Of a DNA stretch of 64,000 bases, positions 52,301 through 60,000 are shown in pieces. The number at the start of each line of letters is the position of its first letter. Positions within the stretch are counted from its first letter, which is position 1. The stretch is from contig OZ020307.1 in NCBI GenBank assembly GCA_963971305.1, positions 11,545,501 to 11,609,500 on the forward strand, written 5' to 3'. Origin of the DNA: Arcuatula senhousia. Taxonomy: Eukaryota; Mollusca; Bivalvia; Mytilida; Mytilidae. A program made the position numbers and the translations under genes. Under the pieces are notes generated by a model. It saw only the letters and a program-made list of their open reading frames with translations. It did no database searches and was not told the DNA's origin.

Positions 52301-55300
52301 ACTTGAAGATGACATTTGACCACAAGATCCTGTATGTATCCTCGTTGAGAACTTTTACCGCTGATAAGACGTCTGATAACATCCCCTGGCATCAGAGATC
52401 TATCTACTAATGTTATCTGTAATATAAATGCATATCTGATTACCACCCTCTGTGGCAGACCCAGATGTTTTCAAGCAGGAGGGGGCACAATTACAAAAAA
52501 AAAAAAATTTCTAAACAAACACTTTAATTTTTATAGTAGATCATTGACTTATACAAAACATATGTCATCCATGTTCTTCTTTATTGTTAAGACCAGGAAA
52601 ATAATTGATGTAGTGTGCCATAATATGAAACTACAAATGCACCCCTGGCTAAGAATATAATTCCCAAATATTAAAACACTTCCATGTTGTCATTTAACAT
52701 GTTTAGACTATTCTATTTTTGAAAAAAAAAAATGAAATTTTATGTATTAAAAAAATAAATAGGGTCTAGAAAATGTTTGCAACGTTACCAATTGATGTTA
52801 AATAATTTAAAAATATAATCTAGAAAATGTATGCAACGATATAATCTTTAAATTATTTAACATCAATTGGTTATGTTGCCTACATTTTCTAGACCCTACT
52901 GATTAGTTTTTTATGTATAGCATTGTTTTAAATACGTTGTTTTTATTTACGATCCATTACCATTTTGTGAGAGAAGCCTTGACAATTTTTTAAGATCGTT
53001 TTTAAAAAAATAAAAATATATCCTGTAGTAAAGTCTTGATACACCTTGATGATCAAACAGCCAAAATAAAAAATATAGTAGTTTCCCCTCCCTCCACCTG
53101 GGTCAGGAAAAAGCCTGGGTCAAAAACTCATTTGCCCTTTAAAAAAACATATTATTTTATTGGATTTTTTTTTAAATTCCTGAAATAACTTGCTTCCTTT
53201 AAAACATTGGTCATGACTTTTTCCTTAATGCTACATTAGTTTTATGCACTTTTCAAATATATAGTGCTTGAAACCACATGATTGATAATCTAAATATACA
53301 CTCAAAAGGAGAAAAAAAAAGATCATACAATGTAGGCTGTGTGAAACCTTTCATGACATCCAGTAAAAAAAGTACCTGCCTGCCTGGTCAGTTTACAAAG
53401 GGTAAACATGGGGGAGGGGAAACAGACATTCTTTTAAATGTGGACCGAGTGAAAAATAAACATGCACCATGTACATGATGTACACATGTACAATAGTCTA
53501 TTTGCCAATTAGCTTCGGATAAATTTTTATTCCGGAAAAGATTTTAATTTTGTATTAGCGCTATGGAAAAATGTCGTGGTTACCGAATGGCGTACAGGCA
53601 GGAAAGTCTCAGACTTTATCGTTGATGACTACAATAATCTACTGCGATTGATGGAATTATTAGAACCCTTATAACCTTTTTTACTCAGGTCATGTTAAAC
53701 AGTTAGACGTAAATTTTGAGAATAGGGTGTCAAAAACAATTTAATGCCAGTAAGTTTTTCACATTTATATGGTAGATTATCATAGTAATAAAGGAAAAAG
53801 TCCAAGACTTATCCGGTCTGTATGCCATTCGGTAACCACTGCATTTTTCATAGCGTGAATACAAACAAAAATTCAATCAATTCCAGAATAAAAATCCGAA
53901 GCTAATTGGCAAATGGACTATTGAGCCACTTTCATAGATTTTTTTACCCATGTATGTAATAAAATATCTATTTGATTTATTTGCGAGAGTGCTGCGAAAT
54001 TGCACAAGACCTGAAATATGATGGAAAATATATATTCATTCTGTGAGGTCTGCATACACTGAAAAGTGGCAGGTTACATTTAAAAAATTGATAGTGACTG
54101 CACATTAACGCAGCGTGGATAAATAGTCCACAGGCTATTCATTCATGCTGGAAGCGAAAAACCTGGTAAAACATCAGTTGTTTTCTGCAGTTTCAATATT
54201 GAAAACTAATACAGTTATATATATGATCATGTTACATACAATCTTTGAAAAGATTGAAGTTGTCTTGATGAATCTTTGGGGAAAAAAAACCACAGTGATT
54301 GTTGGAAACCATCATTTGACCAACTTTGGTACATCATTGAAAACTTAGAGACCATTCCTAAAATTTATATTTGGAATGTAAAAAGAAGTATTATCTTTAA
54401 AATATCAAAGCTCCAGTGATCTTACTTTGATTTGAAATAGGCATTGCCTAGCTGCGGGCACATTATTCAATTTGCTTTATTTGATAGGGGAAAAATAGGA
54501 AGAAATGTTTAAACTTAATAATCATAAAAACTTCTTTCAAAAGCTCCAAATTTAATTTTAGCAAACTGAAAGATCGAAGCAAGACTGTAGTTTGGATGGA
54601 TATTTATTTTATTATGTTCATAAGTATGAGTCATTGAGGCCATTATAATCAAAATACCTGAAGTTTTAAAGAAGATGTTTGCGGAATAATGGAATACTAC
54701 ACAAATTACGCAATGGATTCTGTGGGTTGATTCTGAAAATGGCGCCTATGAGAGCATGACGTTTTGCTCCTAATATTGAATAATGATGTTGACAATATTT
54801 ACTTCATTAATATACAATGTACAAAAATGAATGAAAAGCCCAAATAAAGTACATTGCCAGTAAATATTTGTCCCAGAAATATTTTTAAAAATTTTCCATG
54901 TTAAACATAAAATATATTTTAAGAAGCAATATTATTAATATCAAGCCGGACCTGTAACTTATTATTAAAACTGGAAGCGTGGACAAAAAGCCTGCGGACT
55001 ATTAGTCATGCAGCATGGATTTGCAGATACGTATACTGCCTTTGTACATTATATCGACCCTGATTATTTTCTCATATCATTTCCTAACCACTTGCAAATA
55101 TTTTTTTCTATTATCTATGAGTCTATGCAAGATTTTTGGTGAATGTTTATCTCATATAAATGACGTCCTATCAATTATCTTACACATTTTTCATCTTCTA
55201 CAGTTTCTTGGCCATCTGGATGCCACATGATCCTCACTTTACCACGACTCAACATCTCTTCCTCTTCATACATGTTGTATTCATCGTCACTACTGAGAAA

Positions 55301-55399
55301 TTCTGAGCTCTCAGTGACCATACCGTAGACCAATTTGTTGTCAACAGTCTTACACACAGCATCTTCTTCGAACAGGGCACAATCTGCATTCTGCGCCAT
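24913..55399 (-). CDS. UBE2O: UBE2O, E2/E3 hybrid ubiquitin-conjugating enzyme, complete, 19 coding exons
   Basis: UBE2O is a large enzyme that acts as both E2 and E3 and ubiquitinates substrates such as orphan ribosomal proteins (family knowledge). Coding exons, 5' to 3' on the minus strand: 55184-55399, 52243-52416, 48694-48993, 48177-48289, 45313-45746, 44846-45030, 44232-44334, 43975-44080, 43508-43610, 42805-42933, 40997-41091, 39082-40238, 38587-38687, 37818-37880, 36156-36359, 35329-35386, 34797-34918, 25879-25958, 24913-25384. They sum to 4215 nt (1404 residues plus stop) and every junction keeps phase; human UBE2O is about 1290 residues. In order: conserved SH3-like region CR1 (exons 1-4), a Lys/Arg-rich stretch (exon 6), CR2 ([29 protein letters not shown]; exons 6-10), an acidic stretch (exon 11), a coiled coil (exon 12), the UBC domain (exons 14-18) with active-site Cys near residue 1151 in [11 protein letters not shown], and a C-terminal [10 protein letters not shown] motif. 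I chose the start at MAQNADC; upstream in-frame ATGs exist near 55507. Exons 9 and 17 carry tandem expansions (see separate entries). Confidence 0.95.
25879..25958 (-). CDS. UBE2O: UBE2O exon 18
   Basis: Eighty bp reading [13 protein letters not shown] and onward to IKYGP, equivalent to the helix after the UBC fold (SMTQLVRRPPEVF in vertebrate UBE2O). Clear acceptor (TTTTATTACAG) and donor (GTAAGTTT). It lies 8.8 kb of intron beyond exon 17, and nearly all of that intron is the tandem array. Confidence 0.92.
26060..26305 (-). repeat. Dispersed repeat copy next to the array (gatatttggta family)
   Basis: Inverted copy of the repeat at 3229 and 5141, with atggcaggattttgtcaaac, aggaagtaagtgagtgaca, tgtaccaaatatcaagtgg and gataagtagttgctgag. 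It ends about 20 bp before the first unit of the UBE2O exon array. Confidence 0.65.
26327..34873 (-). repeat. Exon-derived tandem array: about 107 units of about 80 bp from UBE2O exon 17 plus donor
   Basis: The unit is 80 bp (79 in variants lacking one G; about 66 in variants lacking the donor region). Read on the minus strand, each unit is the last ~70 nt of exon 17 ([19 protein letters not shown]...KLVE) followed by the splice donor GTAAGAAACA and then the next unit; the rightmost unit is the functional exon itself. The donor is kept as GTAAGA, or GTGAGA, in nearly all full-length units. A higher-order pattern is visible: landmark sequences recur at 28705, 30494, 31914 and 33704 (steps 1789, 1420, 1790), and at 27801, 29590, 31010 and 32799 (1789, 1420, 1789). 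The 1420 copy lacks 369 bp, four to five units. The region 34110-34873 next to the exon is a plain run of near-identical units. The many overlapping open frames in all directions are by-products. Confidence 0.97.
34797..34918 (-). CDS. UBE2O: UBE2O exon 17, source of the array
   Basis: The exon has 2 + 120 nt. It starts after CTTTCAG and codes [17 protein letters not shown] then [20 protein letters not shown] and LVE, close to vertebrate UBE2O ([28 protein letters not shown]). The 3' 70 nt and the donor are one unit of the array. Microhomology is visible at the unit border: GAGAAACATAGAGGCACC inside the exon against GTAAGAAACAATGAGGCACC after the donor. Use of the first donor keeps the frame into exon 18. 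Retaining one unit shifts frame (80 is not a multiple of 3) and reaches a stop after about 25 residues. Confidence 0.93.
35329..35386 (-). CDS. UBE2O: UBE2O exon 16
   Basis: Fifty-eight bp reading [19 protein letters not shown] plus one base, between a TTATTACAG acceptor and a GTAAGTG donor. It matches the UBC-domain segment TERWTSKSSLLQVLISIQ of vertebrate UBE2O. Confidence 0.94.
36156..36359 (-). CDS. UBE2O: UBE2O exon 15 (UBC core with active-site Cys)
   Basis: Exactly 68 codons, phase 0 at both ends. It carries the UBC core: [19 protein letters not shown], then [20 protein letters not shown], where the Cys is the ubiquitin-accepting residue. All residues around the catalytic Cys look intact, so the enzyme should be active. 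Confidence 0.96.
36405..36615. repeat. Degenerate SINE-like repeat
   Basis: Contains gtttgggggttttacactgt, gggtggctggtttcaataaa and ggcaaacctaattacataca, in the same order as the better preserved copy at 44375-44640. Intron between UBE2O exons 14 and 15. Confidence 0.5.
38188..38368 (+). mobile_element. MITE, TACTGTGG family, decayed
   Basis: Starts tagtgtggattcatctag and ends ccatgaaaattgatttccc with cgaataatacc-type right end at the taccgta. It directly abuts the next element at about 38369. UBE2O intron 13. Confidence 0.55.
38369..38570 (+). mobile_element. MITE with TACCGTAGAGCAGGTTATTTT ends
   Basis: Left ataccgtagagcaggttatt followed by tttcgcggg pairs with right cccacgaaaataaccagcta and tatggtaat. 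About 200 bp, no coding frame; it ends about 16 bp from UBE2O exon 13 (38587), so it lies against the splice donor side of that exon. Confidence 0.75.
39082..40238 (-). CDS. UBE2O: UBE2O exon 12 (coiled coil and disordered linker)
   Basis: The largest exon: 1 + 1155 + 1 nt. Its first half ([20 protein letters not shown] through [20 protein letters not shown]) is heptad-like and should form the UBE2O coiled coil. The second half is rich in Ser, Thr, Gln and Asn, with short near-repeats ([19 protein letters not shown]), and is probably disordered. It ends [10 protein letters not shown] before a GTAAGT donor. Confidence 0.93.
40997..41091 (-). CDS. UBE2O: UBE2O exon 11 (acidic segment)
   Basis: Thirty-one codons plus two bases. 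It reads [20 protein letters not shown] then [10 protein letters not shown], the acidic block that in vertebrate UBE2O also follows CR2 (SDDEWEDDSDSWETDNG). The phase fits exons 10 and 12. Confidence 0.93.
41222..42360 (-). mobile_element. 5'-truncated retroelement with reverse transcriptase, in UBE2O intron 10
   Basis: An open frame of 274 codons (41523-42347) encodes the C-terminal part of a reverse transcriptase, with the block [19 protein letters not shown] and the catalytic [10 protein letters not shown] (YIDD box). Downstream, to about 41222, lies a non-coding tail of the kind that follows these elements, with gcagcgcgacgggtgtgcta and ctttcggacttttgatattc. The N-terminal RT blocks and any endonuclease are missing. 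The RT style resembles Penelope-like elements, but the clade is a judgement from motif style only. Same strand as the host gene. Confidence 0.8.
42805..42933 (-). CDS. UBE2O: UBE2O exon 10
   Basis: Forty-three codons, phase 0 at both ends: [32 protein letters not shown] and PQEVYLIGD. This matches the CR2 strand SVGQVARVDVSSKVEVVWAD to LPQHLY of vertebrates. The splice from exon 9 joins GDPK to TTNVGG. Confidence 0.93.
43196..43507 (-). repeat. Frame-preserving 78-bp tandem copies of UBE2O exon 9 end plus donor
   Basis: Four further copies follow the exon-9 segment in the direction of transcription. Each encodes 26 residues ([20 protein letters not shown] then GDPKVK), where the VK codons are the splice donor GTAAAG itself. 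Donor-bearing borders lie at 43508, 43430, 43352 and 43274; the last copy has lost its donor (CCTTAGTT) and ends in a stop. The copies differ at a few codons ([16 protein letters not shown] twice, HPECKFRPV). Because 78 is divisible by three, use of any of the four donors joins in phase to exon 10, adding 0, 26, 52 or 78 residues. Confidence 0.93.
43508..43610 (-). CDS. UBE2O: UBE2O exon 9, variable 3' end
   Basis: Starts after TACTTTAG with the third base of an Arg codon and codes [10 protein letters not shown] followed by [20 protein letters not shown] and GDPK, matching VSVYDIADHPDFRFRTTDIV of vertebrate UBE2O. The shortest form ends at the donor GTAAAG (43502-43507). Three more in-frame donors lie in the tandem copies to the left. 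Confidence 0.92.
43975..44334 (-). CDS. UBE2O: UBE2O exons 7 and 8
   Basis: Exon 7 (44232-44334) reads [20 protein letters not shown] then [14 protein letters not shown]. Exon 8 (43975-44080) reads [20 protein letters not shown] then [14 protein letters not shown]. The phases fit (GAG and AGG split codons). Both match CR2 of vertebrate UBE2O (LFPVHHLDNNEFCPGDFVVD, VVQSGDHIGRTCMVKW). Confidence 0.94.
44375..44640 (-). repeat. Meta-SINE-like repeat
   Basis: On the minus strand it contains a tRNA-like box B (CGTTCGAATCCC) near 44570 and the phrase GGTTTCCTCCAGGTACTCC then AGTTTCCCCC near 44465-44490. From memory this is the central domain of Meta-SINEs of molluscs and other animals. UBE2O intron 6, same strand as the gene. 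Confidence 0.7.
44846..45030 (-). CDS. UBE2O: UBE2O exon 6 (basic stretch, start of CR2)
   Basis: Sixty-one codons plus two bases. An acidic start ([16 protein letters not shown]) turns into [19 protein letters not shown], a likely bipartite nuclear localisation signal, which vertebrate UBE2O also has here. It ends VMWQ before the donor, and exon 7 continues DGSVE. Confidence 0.94.
45313..45746 (-). CDS. UBE2O: UBE2O exon 5
   Basis: One + 432 + 1 nt. It begins [20 protein letters not shown], the end of an SH3-like module, and then becomes a disordered Ser/Thr/Asp-rich linker. Two similar phrases occur in it ([14 protein letters not shown] and [14 protein letters not shown]), a small internal duplication. 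Confidence 0.93.
45770..45975 (-). repeat. Dispersed repeat copy, inverted (gatatttggta family)
   Basis: Same order of words as 26060-26305: aaaatggccatattttgtta, aacaggaagcaggtgggtga, tgctgcataccaaatatcaa and gataagtagttgctga. It begins about 25 bp upstream (in transcript direction) of the acceptor of UBE2O exon 5. Confidence 0.65.
46069..48015 (+). mobile_element. Non-autonomous element with hairpin ends, copy 2
   Basis: Begins aacaagaggctcccaggagc and ends acggacgccaagtgatgaca, then cctgacccgaag-type hairpin (gacccttcgggtcagg) and tgagctaaaaa, matching 7186-8217. The inside differs: about three and a half tandem copies of a 500-bp unit, marked by ggttccatttggacttaaag at 46390, 46888 and 47390. 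It occupies UBE2O intron 4 in antisense orientation. Confidence 0.8.
48177..48289 (-). CDS. UBE2O: UBE2O exon 4
   Basis: Thirty-seven codons plus two bases: [20 protein letters not shown] then [17 protein letters not shown]. It corresponds to VVELKVTWITKSFCPG to VITQENLGRVKRLG of vertebrates. Phase joins exon 5 as a split Lys codon. Confidence 0.92.
48694..48993 (-). CDS. UBE2O: UBE2O exon 3
   Basis: Exactly 100 codons, phase 0. It reads [20 protein letters not shown], then [20 protein letters not shown] and [19 protein letters not shown], equivalent to the vertebrate CR1 strand around YDCWLGKVYDL, GARCSMNTEDGAKLYD and FYPGQVLIGP. Confidence 0.93.
49491..51421. mobile_element. 1.9-kb element with perfect 14-bp inverted ends including TA
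   Basis: Left end tagccggggtaatc and right end gattaccccggcta are perfect inverted repeats, so the element is GCCGGGGTAATC...GATTACCCCGGC flanked by TA. A TA target duplication is typical of Tc1/mariner-type transposons (family knowledge). I found no transposase frame inside; the longest open frame (50224-50472) is not recognisable. It is therefore a non-autonomous copy. UBE2O intron 2. Confidence 0.75.
52243..52416 (-). CDS. UBE2O: UBE2O exon 2
   Basis: Fifty-eight codons, phase 0: [20 protein letters not shown], then [20 protein letters not shown] and [12 protein letters not shown]. It matches LEDRSVVPRDVVRHM and GTVIDVNIDCAVKLIGT to VNSKDLQHI of vertebrate UBE2O. Confidence 0.94.
52761..52897. 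mobile_element. 137-bp near-perfect palindromic MITE
   Basis: Left agggtctagaaaatgtttgc and accaattgatgttaaataat pair with right attatttaacatcaattggt and tacattttctagaccct. Transcribed from UBE2O intron 1, it could fold into a long hairpin. Confidence 0.85.
53491..53923. mobile_element. 430-bp inverted-repeat element with arms over its whole length
   Basis: Left caatagtctatttgccaatt and agcttcggat pair with right atccgaagctaattggcaaa and tggactattg. Further inside, gtggttaccgaatggc pairs with gccattcggtaaccac. No coding frame. UBE2O intron 1. Confidence 0.85.
55184..55399 (-). CDS. UBE2O: UBE2O exon 1 (N-terminus)
   Basis: Seventy-two codons from [15 protein letters not shown] to a TGT before the donor GTAAGA. 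The end ([20 protein letters not shown]) matches YVRVQWYPEGVKQHVKETK of vertebrate UBE2O. The frame stays open upstream to 55507, so a longer N-terminus is possible, but that would run into the short shared promoter. MAQ has a purine three bases before the ATG and a G after it. Confidence 0.9.
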
Positions 55400-55725
55400 C
55401 TCAATTTCTCTCACTGTGGAGCTATCGATTTGATGATAAATCCCGAGAATCGCGGGAGATGTTGTCGGAACACTTCGAAAAAATAATACTCGACAGTACA
55501 TAATCAATGATCATCATTTGATTTGATTAAATAATTTGATTAAATTTAAAAAAACCATAATCAAGGTAATGTAGATGAATATTAACATCTCTTTGAAAAT
55601 TTTAGAATAACGTAAAAAATGATATTTTTAAGATGTAAAAGTCAATAAAAAAAAAATTCATGATTCCACTGTGAGTAGTTCTACGCAAGCTTGCGTTTTG
55701 TTTTTCACTGTGTCAACAAACAATA
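55400..55725. promoter_or_regulatory. Divergent promoter of UBE2O and SMDT1
   Basis: The two start codons are 326 bp apart and point away from each other. The interval is partly A/T-rich (55500-55660) and has no clear TATA box at a convincing place on either side. A shared head-to-head promoter is inferred from the spacing. Confidence 0.6.
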
Positions 55726-55995
55726 ATGGCCACCAAATTTAGGCAACTGTTTGTTCCTGTGCAAAAAACATTGTCTTTAAGAAAATGCACTTCACAAATT
55801 ATACCAAAAAGAACAATGGTTTATACAGAGACAGGAGGTTTTCTATCTGAACCTAAGAAGTCCCCTTTTGGTTTCATTCCAGTGTTAGTGACATTCTTTC
55901 CATTCTTATATCTTGGGGCTACAATAGGAAAAGAATTTGCAGCATGGATGGAAGAGAATGAAATATTTGTTCCTGATGATGATGATGATGACTAA
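55726..55995 (+). CDS. SMDT1: EMRE, essential regulator of the mitochondrial calcium uniporter
   Basis: A complete 89-residue protein. EMRE sits in the inner mitochondrial membrane, is required for channel activity of MCU and links it to MICU1 (family knowledge). Seen: a basic N-terminus without acidic residues up to residue 34, fit for mitochondrial import; a single membrane segment at about 50-68 (GFIPVLVTFFPFLYLGATIG); a following KEFAAWMEENEIFVP close to the human SKNFAALLEEHDIFVP; and a tail of six Asp, the MICU1-contacting acidic end. The conserved GxxxS helix motif reads GATIG here (residues 64-68), with Gly in place of Ser. The start codon has a good context (A at -3, G at +4). It faces UBE2O head to head. 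The 3' untranslated region may be spliced to 57667. Confidence 0.95.
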   Translation: MATKFRQLFVPVQKTLSLRKCTSQIIPKRTMVYTETGGFLSEPKKSPFGFIPVLVTFFPFLYLGATIGKEFAAWMEENEIFVPDDDDDD

Positions 55996-57734
55996 ATATA
56001 ATATAGGTTAGAATTGTTATAGGTCGTTTAAATGCATGGTCCTTGTGTTTACCGATTGCTTCCTTCAGGTACTCTTGTTTCCTCTACCAGTAAATCTGAC
56101 TGCCCTATATCATAGACCTGTATATAAACAGCCTATATACATGTATGACCCAGGTGGGTCGAAAGAGTGTTAAACCTTAACACATACACACACCTTATGT
56201 TTACATTTCAACTTGTTACACAGATTATCTCTCTTTTTTATGTTGGGATATTGAATAAAACAGTGTAAAATTCAACCTGTTCAAAACAAAACTATTCGGA
56301 TTAATGACATTAAAACGCTACTATTCAGATCAAACTGTAATAGACCAACCTTCTCAAGAAAAATGTAAAGTACTATTTGCAAAGGATATCTTATATACCC
56401 ATTTTTTGTTATATTCATGGAACGCCTATATAGTAGAAGTGTTCTAAATTTCTCCAAGAAGCATTTAAACTATAATCTATTTTTGATAAGTGCGTGTACA
56501 AATCACAATATTTTTAGGCATTAAAATAGGTGTTCAAATATATTGTTATTTCTTTTAAATTTTGCACAAATTGTAGCTACACGTATCCTCTTTCTGAGGT
56601 GAACGAAACAGTCTTTTCTGGTCTTATTTTCGTGCATACATGTATATACAAATTTGTAAAAAAAATTGCTTTATATGAAATTGAATCGGTTGCTCTGGTT
56701 TTATACAATAACAAAACAGTCATAACAGTGATTTGTTTTTGCAGTTATTGAAAAGAGGATTTCTTCATTTGTCCCAGTAAAAAAAATTGTACCCTTTGAA
56801 AATAGAAGTAAACATTTTTTTCCATTTTTGTAGGCAGGGTTGGTCTTTTCTTCTACCATTTGATCTGAATAGAAGCATTTAATGCTGTTGATCTGAATAG
56901 TAACATTTTGAATCTAAAATGTAAATAAGGGACCAACCATTTACATGTAACTTTAAAGGGGGACTTGGGTTTTTAAAAAAAAAAATATTTTGGAAATGGC
57001 TTTTGCTGAAGAAAATACTTTGGCATCAGAGGGTTGGAAAATAAAATATTCTGAAGAAGGATTTCTGCTATATAAAAATATGCTAATAATGAAAAAAAAA
57101 ATATTCTGTCACAATTAACACCTTCAACAAAATTGAAATATGTATTTTTTTCTGTCGTGTCTGCAGAATAAAAAATTCTGACCAAAATGAAAAAACCAAG
57201 GGTTCAAATCTTCAAGTTAAATGGTTCGTCCCTAATAAGGAATCATATAAAATTGACACAAGATCACATACATGTATATCGATAGTATTTGTCAAAATAT
57301 TTGAAGAACAACATAAAGAAACAGACAACAGATTGAACAGAATAAATAACATAAGAAAACAACTTGTATAGAGAGGATTGAACGAAAGTGAGGGTATAAC
57401 ATGATACCTCACAACTTTGTGTGTCTGCTGGGTATAAAATCTTGTGATTTGATATTAAATGTCTCAGATCAGTAATTTTGTGTATTTCAATATAAAGTAT
57501 TTCCATTATAAAAATAGAGAGTTTAACACCTCATGCTTACATTGCTTTTCATTGAACTTGAAGTCTCAATCATTGAATTAAACGTACAAATGATTGTATA
57601 TGAAATTGCTTTAGTTTAAACTTTAGAAGAAAAATAAGTCACTTGTCATATTCTTTTTTTTTTCAGGTCTGAAGAGGACACCATCATTGTTTGACTCCAA
57701 ATAAAGCTGGAACTCTACCAATAACACTTTTAGA
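55996..57734 (+). other. Probable 3' UTR and intron of SMDT1
   Basis: After the stop, a possible donor (ATATAG then GTTAGA) lies at about 56006. At 57667 there is a strong acceptor (a T-rich run ending TTTCAG), and a polyadenylation signal AATAAA at 57700-57705. This suggests a non-coding last exon. A MITE copy lies between them at 56926-57234. Confidence 0.45.
56926..57234 (+). mobile_element. Inverted-repeat MITE (GGGACGGACCATTTA family), copy 2
   Basis: Left taagggaccaaccatttaca pairs with right aaatggttcgtccctaa. Inside it keeps the words aatattttggaaatgg and gaaaaaaaaaatattctgtc, seen also at 21755-22075. Confidence 0.8.
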
Positions 57735-58409
57735 CAAACTTATTTAGTTTTTATGTAACCAATCCTCATATTTACCATATATCTACTTCAGCAGATCTAG
57801 CATTTCGTAACAAGTTAGGTCTCAGAAAATAGATATTATCTTTGTATTGAACTTGTGATATACATGCATTTACATTGTACCTTGTTGGTAATAATATTTA
57901 CTAGTGAAGACAATTTAGTAATAATTTCCTGTAAATTTTTTACCAATTCTTTCAATTTATTATATTTGTTTGTATTTTGTTTAATAGTTTAAATAATAAA
58001 TTTTCCAATTTTAAATGCTTTCATATGATTCAAGCCATCAAATGTATTTATATTAGAAAGAGTTAGATTTATTAATGAAAGAAAATGCCGAAAGATGGAT
58101 ACACCAATAATACATGCACAAATTAATCCCAAAAAACAGGTCATCAAAAGCCAGTGATATAAGGTCTGTTGATTCGAAAGGACTTTGAGGTGATGTTTTT
58201 GACCAATTTTCTTATTGATTTTATTACAGACAATTCATTCAGTCGAACAATTGAAATAATAGGATACTTTGTTAGAAAATGAATATCTACACCAGAATAT
58301 ATGTAGTATGTGAATATATATAGCCTTAAATAGTGGCCTCTGGCAAGTAAAAAATATAAACACTCCTGGTACTTGTATGAAGTTGAAACTATAGCAAATG
58401 CTTTTCATT

Positions 58410-59712
58410 ATACCCCCACTTGAAAGAGAGGGGCTATATTGCACTCACCTTGTCTGTCCGTCCGTCCGGTACAATATCTCGGCGTCTTCTGAAGGAATTG
58501 ATTTCAAATTTGGTAGACAGCTTAAGCATGATGAAATGTACATTTCCTCTACTTTCCAGGTCAGTCCTTGACCTACTTCCTGTTTTCCGAGCCGACTTAA
58601 GGATGTATTCTTCTGAGAGGTCAAAATTTTCCTTAATCAAGTTTTTTCCCAAACCTACAATTTTGAAATGCTAAGACCCTGAGAAAATCAAATTTACTTA
58701 GAAAACAATATGTCTGTGTGCATTTTAGTTCGCTACAGCCATTTAAAAAGGGCCTATTTTGACAATTTTCCCAAAATTTCATCATTTTTGGCCTATTTTG
58801 AGGTAATTTTCTTTAAAATTTCAAGTTTCAAAATCAAGTTTTCTCTCAAAGTTTCCATATTGATAGATGCCATGATTCTGAACAAATTTAACTTATAAAA
58901 AGTATATGTTCGTGACGATATAAGAAAGATTAGTCCCGAAAATGTGCCTTTTTAGGTCATTTTCAAGACCCCATAAAACCGGTAAAAATCAAGATTTTTC
59001 AAATTTTCTATCATACCAAAACCTCAAAACTCTCCATATTTGTTTGAAATAATTTGAGAAATATATCTTTCTGAATTTACAAAATTATATGAATTGCAAG
59101 AATATTTTGTTGGAAAAATGAATTTTACTACCCCTACCCTGAAATTGGCTAAATTCAGATTGAGATCAATGGTCAAATTTTGTCAAAAATGAAAATGTTG
59201 CATATCTCAAAAACTACTAATTATATCTTCATAATTTTTTGACAAAAATTTAGATGGATCATCATATGATATATATCCACCAAAAGTTTCCAATTATAAG
59301 GCAAGGTTTAAAAATTATTCACAAACGAGATTTCAACGAGACTGAAACCTCAGAAGAATACCCCCTTAAGACTATTTTAAGGGTCAAAAATGGAAAAAAA
59401 ATTCATATCAGATTTCTCAGCTTCTACTGAAGGATTAATTTCTAATTTGGTATACAGCTTAAGCATGATAAGTTGTACAATGCCTCTCCTTTTCAGGTCA
59501 GTCGGTCATCTACTTCCTGTTTTCCAAGCCGACTTCCTATTTTAAGGGTCAAAAATGGAAAAAGTTTCGTATCAGATTTCTCATCTTCTACTGAAGGATT
59601 AATTTCTAATTTGGTATACAGCTTAAGCATGATGAGTGGTACTGTGCCTCCCCTTTCCGGGTCAGTTGGTCATCTATGTCCTGTTTTCTGAATGGTCCAG
59701 TGGGGGTATGCT
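58410..59712 (+). mobile_element. 1.3-kb element with ATACCCCCACT inverted ends
   Basis: Left tatacccccacttga pairs with right cagtgggggtatg. Inside are repeated stretches: acttcctgttttccgagccg and acttcctgttttccaagccg, and two copies of ctactgaaggattaatttct with ggtatacagcttaagcatga. No convincing coding frame. Confidence 0.75.
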
Positions 59713-60000
59713 TAGCATGACTTAGTGCAACCCCTTGTTAAAATAATTCTCATTGTCAGACACTCAGACTCCATGTGCACATCATGTTGTCAAGAAAATT
59801 TGAATGTAAGACAACCAATTTACTTAACAAGTAATAATCAGTAGTTTCCATTGAGCAAAAATTTCTCTTTAAATCTTTTCTAGTTTTCAAAATTTAAAAC
59901 TAAATGACTTCAAAGTACGAAAAAGGGCATTTACTCAACATGGAATTTGGGATCTGTTCTTTTGAATCCATGGCAACCATGTTTCATTAAAGGAATTATG

